Counted from the stretch's first letter, positions 1 to 7,669 are shown. The stretch is DNA of 41,852 nt from Hydrogenispora ethanolica (GCF_004340685.1 NZ_SLUN01000046.1:1-41852); one strand, 5' to 3'. The notes: generated from the sequence alone by a model not told the origin. Translations and numbers: made by a program.

Positions 1-2
1 GT

Positions 3-37
3 AAAACCCGACTTAGAAGTTTCTAAATCGGGTTTTT
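3..37 (-). terminator. Intrinsic terminator after the NCS2 permease gene
   Basis: An inverted repeat with arms AAACCCGA(C)TTAG and CTAA(A)TCGGGTTT around a short loop, with A-runs and T-runs on either side, so it can work in both directions. It lies about 85 bases past the permease stop codon. Confidence 0.75.
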
Positions 38-120
38 GTGTTTAGCATTTTGTGGGCGTGCACTGAAAATTTAAACCTTTTTCAGCGGCCTCGCCTGTGG
101 CGGGGTCGTTGCGGCCATCC

Positions 121-1428
121 TCATCCCCGGCTGGAGAGGATGAAGTCAATGACAAAAAAGATCGAGGCGATGTACATCAAGGGATGAACCCCCTTGGACT
201 TGCCGGAAAAAACCTTGATCAGGACATAAGCGATGAATCCGTAGCCGATTCCCTTGGAAATGCTGTAGGTCAAGGGGATCATGATAATGGTCAGGGAGGC
301 CGGGATGGAGACGGTCAGATCGTCCCATTGGATATTCTTCACCACCGCCAGCATCAGGAAACCCACCACGATCAGGGCCGGCGCCGTGGCGTATCCGGGA
401 ACGATCCCCACGATCGGCGCAAAGAAGATCGCCAGTAAAAACAGGATGCCGGTCACCACGGCGGTCAAGCCGGTCCGGCCGCCCTCGCCGACGCCGGCGG
501 CGCTCTCGACATAGGTCGTCACCGAGCTGCAGCCGAATAACCCGCCGCAGACCGCGGCCAGCGAATCCACCAGCAGCACATTGCGGAGCCGGGGCATCTT
601 GCCGTCCTTGCCGACCAGGCCGGCCTCCTCGCCGACCGCGACCACCGTGCCCATGGTATCGAAAAAGTCGCTGATCATCAGGGCGAAGATGGTGGTGATG
701 AGGCCCACGTTCAACGCGGAACCGATGTCCAGCTGAAAGAAGGTGCTGAAATATTCCGGCTTGAGGCCCGCGACATACTCGGTCGGCCATTTGACGAGGC
801 CGCAGATCATCGCCGTCACCGTCGAAACAATGATGCCGATGAGAATCGCCCCTTTGACCCTGCGGGCCATCAGCACCGCCGTCACCAGCAGCCCGAAAAG
901 GGCGATCCCGTTGGCCGGATTAATCTTGCCGAAGGTCAAGAAAGTCACGGGGTCGGCCACCACCAGCCCGGCGTTTTTCAGGCCGATGAAGGCGATGAAG
1001 AGGCCGATCCCCACGCCGATGGCCCGTTTCAGGTCGACCGGAATGGCGTCCATCACCCATTCGCGGACCTTGGTCAGCACGAGTAACGTGATGACCACGC
1101 CCTCCACAAAGACGACGCCCATGGCGGTCTGCCAGGGAAGCTTCATCCCCAGGACCAAGCCGTAGGCGACCACCGCGTTCAAACCCATCCCCGAGGCCAG
1201 GGCCAGTGGGTAATTGGTGAAAAGGCCCATGCTGATCGACATGATCCCAGCGGCCACGCAGGTCGCCACGATCAAGGGATGCAGGTACTCTTTCCCCAGG
1301 GCATTGGCGAGGATGTCCGGGTTGACAAAGATAATGTAGGCCATGGTCATGAAGGTGACGATACCGGCGACGATCTCCCGGGAAACCGTGGTCTTATTCT
1401 GTTTCAATTGAAAAACGCGCTCCAACAA
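121..1428 (-). CDS. NCS2-family purine permease (AzgA/PbuG type)
   Basis: Integral membrane importer of adenine, guanine or hypoxanthine, probably proton-coupled, in the inner membrane. The 435 residues match the usual AzgA/PbuG length of about 430. The N-terminal segment near residues 10-50 with MTMAYIIFVNPDIL is typical of the subgroup, and the Ser/Asp-rich stretch ISDFFDTMGT near residue 253 is the conserved signature around a substrate-binding helix. Many hydrophobic segments follow. The start is TTG, 5 bases after GGGGGAG; no better ATG lies upstream. A good promoter (1603-1631) and a structured leader precede it. hpt is nearby on the same strand, so uptake and salvage genes are neighbours, although separately promoted. 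The exact substrate cannot be read from sequence. Confidence 0.9.
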   Translation of the reverse strand: MLERVFQLKQNKTTVSREIVAGIVTFMTMAYIIFVNPDILANALGKEYLHPLIVATCVAAGIMSISMGLFTNYPLALASGMGLNAVVAYGLVLGMKLPWQTAMGVVFVEGVVITLLVLTKVREWVMDAIPVDLKRAIGVGIGLFIAFIGLKNAGLVVADPVTFLTFGKINPANGIALFGLLVTAVLMARRVKGAILIGIIVSTVTAMICGLVKWPTEYVAGLKPEYFSTFFQLDIGSALNVGLITTIFALMISDFFDTMGTVVAVGEEAGLVGKDGKMPRLRNVLLVDSLAAVCGGLFGCSSVTTYVESAAGVGEGGRTGLTAVVTGILFLLAIFFAPIVGIVPGYATAPALIVVGFLMLAVVKNIQWDDLTVSIPASLTIIMIPLTYSISKGIGYGFIAYVLIKVFSGKSKGVHPLMYIASIFFVIDFILSSRG

Positions 1429-1480
1429 GATAACTCCCCCTTATTCTATCGATACTCGGATCTCGGCCTTCCCATAAATC

Positions 1481-1587
1481 AACCCAGCAACACCAATTCT
1501 CGCTGGGTTAAAAGAAAAACCACATCTCTTCTTGCCGGAAGAATGTTATGGACCTTTCCTCCGAAATGAAAATAAAGGCAAGAGATG
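1481..1587 (-). promoter_or_regulatory. Structured 5' leader of the purine permease (unassigned riboswitch-like element)
   Basis: The transcript expected from the promoter at 1603-1631 starts near 1596. Nine bases later comes an arm CATCTCTTGCC (1587-1577) that pairs with GGCAAG plus AGATG (1536-1523) with a three-base bulge, enclosing about 40 bases. The closing stem runs straight into a U-rich tract (GGTTTTTCTTTT, 1520-1509) and a second hairpin, AACCCAGC with GCTGGGTT. An aptamer-sized fold at +9 followed by a U tract is how transcription-terminating riboswitches are built. I could not find the conserved core of the purine (xpt-pbuX type) riboswitch in it, so the ligand, if any, is unknown. 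Confidence 0.45.
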
Positions 1588-1602
1588 GGAAATCCCGCAA
1601 TG

Positions 1603-1631
1603 ATCGTATCAAAATCCGCGATTGAAGTCAA
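1603..1631 (-). promoter_or_regulatory. Sigma-A promoter of the NCS2 permease
   Basis: On the minus strand TTGACT (1631-1626), a 17-base spacer and TACGAT (1608-1603). It gives a leader of about 170 bases before the TTG start. Confidence 0.7.
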
Positions 1632-1689
1632 GTGAGCCTTGGAGCAACTTCAGACCCGTCGCTTACAATCTGATATGATATTATGAAAG

Positions 1690-1718
1690 TTGTCCCTTTT
1701 CATGTTTTGTGATATGTT
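1690..1718 (+). promoter_or_regulatory. Candidate promoter of the small membrane peptide gene
   Basis: TTGTCC (1690-1695), a 17-base spacer and TATGTT (1713-1718), about 110 bases before the ATG at 1832. The match is moderate. Confidence 0.45.
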
Positions 1719-1757
1719 AAAGTAGAAATAAAAATTGGGGAGATTTGGAAGCAGTAG

Positions 1758-1820
1758 CCTTTCGGTCGGATGTGTCAGCTTACAACCCATGGTGTTGTAA
1801 GTTGACAGTCCGCCGAAAGG
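1758..1820 (+). promoter_or_regulatory. Long hairpin sequestering a ribosome binding site
   Basis: Two stacked stems form one long hairpin. The outer stem pairs CCTTTCGG (1758-1765) and CGGA with TCCG and CCGAAAGG (1813-1820). The inner 12-base stem pairs TCAGCTTACAAC (1775-1786) with GTTGTAAGTTGA (1794-1805) around a CCATGGT loop. The last five bases of the outer stem are the first half of the Shine-Dalgarno sequence AAAGGAGG (1816-1823), so the closed hairpin should lower translation of the peptide at 1832. Confidence 0.6.
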
Positions 1821-1831
1821 AGGTGGATGGG

Positions 1832-2008
1832 ATGGTTCTAGGGGATTTAATCCTCAAAGTTTTGAAGGCTCTTACGGAGTTTCTGATTGCCGTGGCCGGT
1901 GTCTGCACCGCGTATCTCGGAGTCATGAAAGCTCTGGAGCCGGCAAAACGAAGAGCGGCCCGTATCCCGCGACGCCGCTCTTCCGTCACCCAAAGGAAAA
2001 GTCCTTAA
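1832..2008 (+). CDS. Small hydrophobic peptide with basic tail (58 aa, possible type I toxin-like)
   Basis: A 58-residue protein: one hydrophobic helix over residues 4-35 (LILKVLKALTEFLIAVAG onward), then a tail rich in Arg and Lys. The start is set by a near-perfect AAAGGAGG eight bases upstream; a longer reading frame from 1745 would run through the hairpin and has no ribosome site. It has its own promoter candidate and terminator. One membrane helix plus a charged tail and a ribosome site locked in RNA structure resemble small membrane toxins of type I toxin-antitoxin systems and holin-like peptides, but I recognise no named family and see no obvious antisense RNA promoter. It could equally be a small regulatory membrane protein. 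Confidence 0.55.
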   Translation: MVLGDLILKVLKALTEFLIAVAGVCTAYLGVMKALEPAKRRAARIPRRRSSVTQRKSP

Positions 2009-2054
2009 ATAAGGGCTTTTCCGGGAAGAGGCCTAACGCCTCTTCCTCTTTTAT
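1997..2054 (+). terminator. Tandem terminator hairpins after the small peptide gene
   Basis: First hairpin AAAAGTCCTT/AAGGGCTTTT (1997-2020), spanning the stop codon; second hairpin GGAAGAGGC/GCCTCTTCC (2024-2046), followed by TCTTTTATT. Confidence 0.7.
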
Positions 2055-2137
2055 TAGTATTATATCAATTGCCCTGGAATTATACAAGTGCAATACTTCT
2101 TGAAACGTTGTGATATACTCTGACCGGAGGTCAGGGT

Positions 2138-2395
2138 AAATTGACATAAACTGTCGCCTATTTTGGGGTTTTTCCTTAGATCGAATTTCGTAGATTGAAG
2201 TCACCGCAAAAACTTACCTTTTTGGCTAGACATTGGCCTCATTTCCAGCGATTGACCCCTCCCCGCCGAATACCCCGTCAGAATTATCCGCGTCGGGGAG
2301 GGGGCCGGGGAGAGGTCGCTTTTGGGCTTACTTCATCCGTTCCATTGGACTTGACGATCGCTTTGGTTCCGGCTCCGCCGGGATAAGATTACTTT
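2138..2395 (+). repeat. Dispersed repeat family F, copy 1
   Basis: About 255 bases that match 15250-15504 in inverted orientation. Shared landmarks in order: GCCTATTTTGGGGTTTT, a CATTGGCC segment, the pair CCCCTCCCCG / CGGGGAGGGG enclosing a GTCAGAATT core, GGGGAGAGGTCG, and a right end with GGTTCCGGC..GCCGGGATA. No believable gene lies inside. Confidence 0.65.
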
Positions 2396-2485
2396 AAAAT
2401 ATTGCGCACAGATTGAAAGCAATTTCATTCGAAAGACGGCTTAAAACTTATTTTCTTTCAACGAAAAAACATTCATGAGTCAAAT

Positions 2486-3025
2486 TTATTTCTGATATAC
2501 CGCTTCCTTCAGCACTCCGATATAGGGCAGGTTCCGGTAATTCTCGGCGTAGTCCAGGCCGTAGCCCACCACGAATTTATCGGGAATCTCAAACCCGTTG
2601 TAATCCGGTTGAATCGCCACCTTGCGCCGGCTCGGCTTATCCAGCAGCGTGCAGACCTTTAAGGAATTCACCTGGCGCGACCGCAGATTTTCCAGCAAAT
2701 ATTTGAGGGTCAGGCCGGTGTCCACGATGTCCTCGACGATGATCGCGTCCCGCCCCTCCAGCGCCGCATCGAGATCCTTCAGGATCCGCACCGTGCCGCT
2801 GGACTTGGTGGAAGCGCCGTAGCTCGAAACCGCCATCAGATCGTACGATACCGGCAGGTCGATCACGCGCATCAGGTCGGCGATGAACGGCACCGCTCCC
2901 TTGAGAATCCCAATCAGTAACGGCTGTCTCCCCTGATAATCCCGGGTGATCTCTTTTCCCAGCTCCTGAATGCGGTTCGCGATCTCCGGCGCCGAAAAAA
3001 GGATCTCCTTGATGTCTTCATGCAT
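2486..3025 (-). CDS. hpt: Hypoxanthine phosphoribosyltransferase
   Basis: Cytoplasmic purine salvage enzyme: transfers phosphoribose from PRPP to hypoxanthine or guanine, giving IMP or GMP. With this start it has 179 residues, the normal family length. The PRPP-binding loop VEDIVDTGLT is at residues 97-106, LIGILKGAVPF at about 37-47, and the purine-binding Lys/Asp region near KFVVGYGLDY close to the C terminus. The ATG at 3025 is chosen because GGAGGAG lies nine bases upstream and the promoter at 3123-3151 would exclude the longer frame from 3211. Its neighbour is a purine permease. Confidence 0.95.
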   Translation of the reverse strand: MHEDIKEILFSAPEIANRIQELGKEITRDYQGRQPLLIGILKGAVPFIADLMRVIDLPVSYDLMAVSSYGASTKSSGTVRILKDLDAALEGRDAIIVEDIVDTGLTLKYLLENLRSRQVNSLKVCTLLDKPSRRKVAIQPDYNGFEIPDKFVVGYGLDYAENYRNLPYIGVLKEAVYQK

Positions 3026-3122
3026 AACCCCATACTCCTCCAATACATATTCCAAACTAAAAGAGAATTGCAATGGCTTCCGGAAACCCCCGCGCTTCTC
3101 CGATGCCAAAAGCATATAAAAA

Positions 3123-3151
3123 ATCATACCCGATTGCGATAAAGCTGTCAA
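3123..3151 (-). promoter_or_regulatory. Sigma-A promoter of hpt
   Basis: TTGACA (3151-3146), 17-base spacer, TATGAT (3128-3123) on the minus strand; transcription should start near 3116, about 90 bases before the ATG. Confidence 0.8.
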
Positions 3152-3341
3152 TCGGAGGGCGAAAAAGAGATCGGAATCCATCCCGGGACCACTCCGAATC
3201 GCGGATTCCACCGATTCAAGGATTTCAGGGAGAAACCATTCGTCTCTTTGGGGTTTCTATCCATGGAATCCATCCATCCGTCGAATCCGTGATTCCGCTC
3301 TTCTCTCCCGGTTCCCGCGCCCGGAGAGGCAAGCGGGAAAT

Positions 3342-3375
3342 AAAAAACGGAGCCGCTCCAAAAGGAGCAGCTCCG
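3342..3375 (-). terminator. Terminator after the first porin-like gene
   Basis: Arms CGGAGC(C)GCTCC and GGAGC(A)GCTCCG around AAAA; on the minus strand a T6 run follows. It starts 20 bases past the stop codon. Confidence 0.85.
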
Positions 3376-3395
3376 CGTCTCGTACTGTGAAAATC

Positions 3396-4370
3396 CTAGA
3401 ACAGAACTTGGAGTCTGAGCAAAGTCTCAATGCTGGTCGGGGATTTGTGATCACGGTCTAAGCGGATCCGGGTGTTGTCGTTCAGTTTGTAAGCAACCCG
3501 GTAGCCCCAAGGATTCATCTCTTTTGTCCAGTTACCCACATCATTGCTGTCATCCAGGTCATACTCGGCGCGGAATTCCCAAGGCGTTTCGACCGGATTA
3601 TAAATCACGCCAACGATAGAGTTGGTGTTCTTCTCATCGGCAGTTGCCTTGTTCTCAACTTTGTGCTCGCCATAAGTTGCAAAAAGTTTCATACCGTCAA
3701 TCGGTTTGTAGTAACCGGTTACAACATAAACCGTGCTCTTGTCAACCGTAGCAGAGAAGGTAGTTAATTCATCCCATTTCATGTCACCATACTGGAAGCC
3801 AAGACCCCAAACGTCTTGGTCATAATTAACACCGACCAAAAAAGCACCGTCACCGAGGGTCTGATCGAAATTGTTTACTTTCCCGGAGTTGGTGGAGTAG
3901 AAGAATTTACCGCTAAAGCCTTCCGCAAAAGGAGCAGAAACTTGGATACCGGTACGGGATTTGAAATCACCAGAGACAGCGTCGATAATATCTTTGTCGC
4001 CGCCCCAACCGATTCCGTAATAGCCGACTTTGACGGTAGCCGGGTCAAATTTCACAGTGGCCCAAGCTTGGTCATAGTAAAAGCCTTTACCATTTGGGGT
4101 ATAATTGGTACCATCGAAATTATAAGAAGCTCTGTTGGTTGCATCATCAACCCGCAATTTGGCGAAAACTTGAACTTGATCACTAACATTGGCAGTGATG
4201 TGAATCCGGAAATCACTCTTGTTTGCCCCATCGTTACCAGCCGCGCTCGTACCTTCAAAATCATACATAAAGTTCGCTTCGCCGCCGACGGTAACGGAAG
4301 CGGCCATCGCGCTGAACGCGAAACCGAAAACGAGCATTGCGCTTAAAGCTAAAACCAATACCTTTTTCAT
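3396..4370 (-). CDS. Outer-membrane beta-barrel porin-like protein
   Basis: A secreted protein of 324 residues. Residues 1-23 (MKKVLVLALSAMLVFGFAFS, then AMA) are a clear type I signal peptide. The mature part is made of alternating polar/aromatic strands separated by Asp/Asn/Gly turns with no internal hydrophobic helix, and it ends in LLRLQVLF, the terminal Phe that marks barrels handled by the BAM machinery. I infer a general porin or substrate channel in an outer membrane. There is no SLH domain, unlike OmpM of Negativicutes. GGAGG precedes both this ATG (11 bases) and a TTG six bases earlier (4376), so the start is uncertain by two codons. The next gene upstream encodes a protein of similar design; each gene has its own terminator. 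Confidence 0.75.
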   Translation of the reverse strand: MKKVLVLALSAMLVFGFAFSAMAASVTVGGEANFMYDFEGTSAAGNDGANKSDFRIHITANVSDQVQVFAKLRVDDATNRASYNFDGTNYTPNGKGFYYDQAWATVKFDPATVKVGYYGIGWGGDKDIIDAVSGDFKSRTGIQVSAPFAEGFSGKFFYSTNSGKVNNFDQTLGDGAFLVGVNYDQDVWGLGFQYGDMKWDELTTFSATVDKSTVYVVTGYYKPIDGMKLFATYGEHKVENKATADEKNTNSIVGVIYNPVETPWEFRAEYDLDDSNDVGNWTKEMNPWGYRVAYKLNDNTRIRLDRDHKSPTSIETLLRLQVLF

Positions 4371-4918
4371 TCTCAAACTTTCCTCCTTAAGTTTTCTAAA
4401 ACTTGAAACCGAACGAAACCTCGTAGAATTCTCCGCATCCCCCCTTTACCTATTTCAAACCGGAGTTCATACGAGGGATCCAAGTTATCCTCATCGAACC
4501 TTCCGGAATGTTCCAGCAACAATTCTTCAGTACAATACGTTATATAGGATGTAACCCGATTTGCGGTGAAAGATTTTGTCGCAACCGTCTTCACTTTTGT
4601 CCCAGCCGTTCGGGAGAGGTTGCAAGATGTTGTTTCTAATCAGGGAAAGATAGCACTTGATTTTGTGTTAATTTTATATGAAAAAGGAATTCTTATCAAG
4701 TTAGCTTTTACCAGTATTGGATCCAAAAGTGATGGTTTGAAAAGCAGATCTTTTCCGCCGGTCATTGCCTGCATTGGCAGAAATGTGATATAAAATATAT
4801 TACTGCTTCCAGATTAAAAAACCTTGTGGGAATTATTAAGCATTACCTAACATTATATTAATGCTAAAATGTTTTATATTCGTTTTGCCAAACCGGACAA
4901 ATTAAAACATTGCATCAC
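4371..4918. other. Intergenic region between the porin-like genes
   Basis: About 550 AT-richer bases. I see the ribosome site of the first porin (AAGGAGG near 4382-4388) and no convincing promoter box, repeat or gene. A 75-codon open frame at 4566-4793 has no ribosome site and no recognisable features. Confidence 0.4.
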
Positions 4919-4954
4919 AAAAAAGCGGAGGCTATATAAGCTCCCGCTTTTTTT
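4919..4954 (-). terminator. Terminator after the second porin-like gene
   Basis: AAAAAGCGG and CCGCTTTTT arms around a loop, with T-runs on both strands, so probably bidirectional. Confidence 0.75.
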
Positions 4955-4989
4955 GTAAGTCTATTTTTCTAAATTCGGGTTACGGGTTA

Positions 4990-5919
4990 TTAGAATTTGA
5001 CTCTCGACCGAAGAATCGCTTCGGTCTTTTCGCCGTCGGCGACCTTATTCTGCAATTCGTACTCGAAGCTGAATTTGTTATTGAAGGTATAGATTAACTG
5101 GAGTGCCCAGGGATCCTTATCCCATTTGACACCGCTTTTTTCCCGGCCGCTGACGCAATATTCGTATGTAGCCTTTAAAGTAGATCCACCAATCTTATCC
5201 CAAGTCACCCCAAGAGCGGTTTCGGCCTTAAATGGTTTTACCGTTTCGCTATAGTCGGGATCTGAGTAGAACGCAAAAACTTTAATAGTTGGAGTCACTT
5301 GATACCAAGCGTCTAAAGCTAAGAGACTATCTACGGCACTCGCTTTACTTGCATTGGTTTCATAATAGTTAGCTTCTACCCCGTACAATTTTGTCTTATA
5401 TCCCAACTTAAAATCATAAGCATCATCCAATAACACGAGGCTACTGGTTCCATCGATGACATAACCAAATCCCGAATATACCCCACTATCTCCTAATGGG
5501 ATGTCCGCTGTGAACATAGTCGGGTTGCGTTCAACAAAAATATTATTATCACAAACTTTCAGTAGCACTCGGCTGGGATGAACTTTATAGTCGAAAGCGC
5601 CCCATTTAATAGTACCAAACGGTTGCTTAAAAGTGAAATAGTATTCATCGGCATAAAAGTTTTGGCTCGTATTCGACTTATCGGGTTTATCACCTGACTG
5701 AGCTCTAACTTGTACATATGCCTCAAGTGTTTCACTGGCTTTACCTGAAAATTGCAGCCGAAGGTCAGCATTATCGTATACACTGCTTTCGCCATCTTTA
5801 TCGCTATTCTTAATCAATTCATACCGAAAATCTCCCTTGACGTCGATCGCCGCCATCGCCGCCGCGGCCATGGACAGCAATAAAGCCAAACACGCAAACA
5901 AAACCAATAATTTTTTCAC
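4990..5919 (-). CDS. Second outer-membrane beta-barrel porin-like protein
   Basis: A 309-residue secreted protein with a signal peptide at residues 1-23 (MKKLLVLFACLALLLSMAAA onward, cleavage near AMA/AID). The body is a succession of amphipathic strands with charged turns, and the C terminus ILRSRVKF again ends in Phe, as in barrel proteins. The GTG start follows GAGGAGG by eight bases. It shares size class, signal peptide style and end signature with the gene at 3396-4370, but the two do not look like close duplicates by eye. A channel role is inferred; no substrate can be assigned. Confidence 0.7.
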   Translation of the reverse strand: MKKLLVLFACLALLLSMAAAAMAAIDVKGDFRYELIKNSDKDGESSVYDNADLRLQFSGKASETLEAYVQVRAQSGDKPDKSNTSQNFYADEYYFTFKQPFGTIKWGAFDYKVHPSRVLLKVCDNNIFVERNPTMFTADIPLGDSGVYSGFGYVIDGTSSLVLLDDAYDFKLGYKTKLYGVEANYYETNASKASAVDSLLALDAWYQVTPTIKVFAFYSDPDYSETVKPFKAETALGVTWDKIGGSTLKATYEYCVSGREKSGVKWDKDPWALQLIYTFNNKFSFEYELQNKVADGEKTEAILRSRVKF

Positions 5920-6175
5920 TCTCTTGTCCTCCTCGTGTCGAATTGTTTTCCCCCGAAATGTCTTTCTAATCGTCCATCTGTTCCCCGCTCATTCCTCCCT
6001 TTGTTTTCTTCTTACACCAAATCCAATTCATTACAGTTAAAATTGTAAACTCTGGATGAACGGAGCGTAAACGGACAGTTTTTAACCGGGCAGCGACAAA
6101 TTTTTTGTCCCGCAGGTCCCGTCCGAATTCAGGAGAGCTATCTGTCACTTTGAATAAAGGATTGAAGGGGACCTA
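5920..6175. other. Intergenic stretch upstream of the second porin-like gene
   Basis: Holds the porin ribosome site; no clear promoter. From about 6150 it resembles the interior of repeat family A (GGATTGAAGG, CCTAACCCTCG), the remnant into which element B is inserted. Confidence 0.35.
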
Positions 6176-6185
6176 ACCCTCGCCC

Positions 6186-6496
6186 CAATGTCGTCAAGCT
6201 ATCGTGGAAAAATTTAGCTGACGAAATTGAACGCCAACCGGGCGATAAATCACCCGGCTACAAGACGAAAGGACCTTGAAAGGCCCTAAAAAACGGGATA
6301 AAATATTTTGCTGAAAATTAGCCACGGAAGGGGCTGCGCGTACTGCCATCCCTGGCCGCTTGCCTTTAGCCGTCCTGGCTCGGACTTCCATCTTGTAGCC
6401 GGGGCATTCATGCCCCGGTTGGCCCGCGTATCGTCTACATCGTAGGCACCGTTGAAATCAAATTCCAAGATATGTAATCATCGCTTGACGACATTG
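6186..6496. mobile_element. Family B MITE-like element with 10-bp target duplication
   Basis: A 311-bp non-coding element bounded by the inverted repeat CAATGTCGTCAAGC (6186-6199) and GCTTGACGACATTG (6483-6496). The sequence ACCCTCGCCC occurs immediately before (6176-6185) and after it (6497-6506), a perfect 10-bp direct duplication. The flanking words CCTAACCCTCG..CCCTTCCC are those of family A, so B inserted into an older A copy. It must have been moved by a transposase encoded elsewhere. Confidence 0.7.
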
Positions 6497-6533
6497 ACCC
6501 TCGCCCTTCCCCGGAGCAGCCGATTAAAGAAAG

Positions 6534-6839
6534 TGATGATTATCAAGTTAGCTCCGCTCACTCACGGAAGGGATTGAAGGATAAGTCATGCCGTCTATAG
6601 TCCTAACCCTCGGCCCTTCCCGAATCTGGAAGGGGAACCACCGGGCTCCGGGGCCCAAAAGCCTTTGGGCTGCGGAGAATGGTGGTTACTCTCCCCGATT
6701 CGGGCCAGAACCAGGATGGTTCAAACACGGCGGTCCATGGATGGATTACCGCCGGGGAGAGCCAAGAGAGAGGAGGAGGGCTAGACCGAATCCCTATCAT
6801 GCTTACGTACTTTCTTGCGGATTTACCTTTATAATCATT
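6534..6839. mobile_element. Family A MITE-like element, copy 1, with 7-bp target duplication
   Basis: About 306 bp with imperfect terminal inverted repeats of about 24 bases: TGATGATTATCAAGTTAG at the left and the complement-like GCGGATTTACCTTTATAATC at the right. AAGAAAG directly flanks both sides (6527-6533 and 6840-6846). The interior matches copy 2 (CTCACGGAA, GGATTGAAGGATAAGTC, CCTAACCCTCGGCCCTTCCC, GAATGGTGGTTACTCTCCCC). No transposase gene is inside. Confidence 0.75.
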
Positions 6840-7038
6840 AAGAAAGTTATTCAGGGGAAGGGTAACCTTGGGCTTCGAACTCGAAGAGCCGAAGCCTTCA
6901 ACGCCTTATGACTTTTTTCAAGCAGCAACCGATGCTTTCTAAGTTAAAAGCTTTTAGAGATCAAAGGCTATGATTACCCTTCCCGTCGAATCGGGTAAAA
7001 TTCAGAGCTGAAAGAGATCGTTTTATGAATAACGGAGC

Positions 7039-7293
7039 TGATGATTATCAAGTTAGCTCCGCTCACTCACGGAAAGGATTGAAGGATAAGTCGTGACGTC
7101 TATGGTCCTAACCCTCGGCCCTTCCCGAATCGGGCAGGGAAACCACCAGGCTCCGGGGTCTAAAAGCCTTTAGGCTGCGGAGAATGGTGGTTACTCTCCC
7201 CGATTCGGGGAGAGCCAAGAGAGAGGAAGAAGGCTAGATCGAATCCCTATCATGCTTACGTACTTTCTTGCGGATTTAACTTTATAATCATCA
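7039..7293. mobile_element. Family A MITE-like element, copy 2
   Basis: About 255 bp, same ends and interior as copy 1 but lacking the middle segment near 6710-6750. Flanks are ACGGAGC before and AGCGAGC after, a possible eroded 7-bp duplication. Confidence 0.65.
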
Positions 7294-7575
7294 GCGAGCT
7301 GGTTTTGTGGATAAGCCCCCTACCCCAACAAAGTTGGGACAAACGAAAGTATTCGACGGGGAGAGGTGAATCGCCCAAAACTCGGGCCGATCTTTTAGGC
7401 CATTTTGCTGAAGCTTTCAAGAGGCCCAAGTTTCAAGCTCCGTCACCCCTCTCCGCTGAGTCCGCTTCTTTGAATCCCATCGTCGGAGAGGGCCGGGGGG
7501 TGAGGTCGTTTTTAGGCATCTCAAGCTTTTCCCGCATTTATCCGCTTTATGGCGGAGCTAACTTGATAATCATCA
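7294..7575. mobile_element. Composite repeat block ending in a perfect family A terminus
   Basis: Begins with a single array-like module (GAGCTGGTTTTGTGGATAAG, 7296-7315, containing a DnaA-box match at 7306-7314), continues with CCCCTCTCCG / CGGAGAGGGCC motifs of family F, and ends at 7552-7575 with the exact inverse of the 24-base terminus at 7039-7062. The whole 7039-7575 stretch may therefore be one larger element of 537 bp with perfect 24-base ends, carrying another repeat. Confidence 0.5.
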
Positions 7576-7578
7576 AAC

Positions 7579-7627
7579 AAAAAAGCCATGACCTCCGGCC
7601 GCCTCTGGGAAGGCCGGTTGTCATAGC
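7579..7627 (-). terminator. Terminator after ilvN
   Basis: GCTATGAC..CCGGCC pairs with GGCCGG..GTCATGGC, followed on the minus strand by T6. Confidence 0.8.
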
Positions 7628-7669
7628 GCTATTTCGGATCAATCATAGATTAACGACTTGCGAGGTTTT

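Noticed and set aside
1429-1600. Canonical purine riboswitch before the NCS2 permease
   Set aside because: The conserved aptamer core (UUUCUAC and CCGUAAA type segments) is not present on the sense strand.
1986-2204. 72-codon minus-strand open frame
   Set aside because: Overlaps the terminators of the small peptide gene and part of repeat family F; GTG start with a weak ribosome site.
4566-4793. 75-codon open frame between the porin-like genes
   Set aside because: No ribosome site, no recognisable domain.
6588-6911. 107-codon open frame in the repeat cluster
   Set aside because: Lies almost wholly within the family A element; the second copy does not keep the frame.
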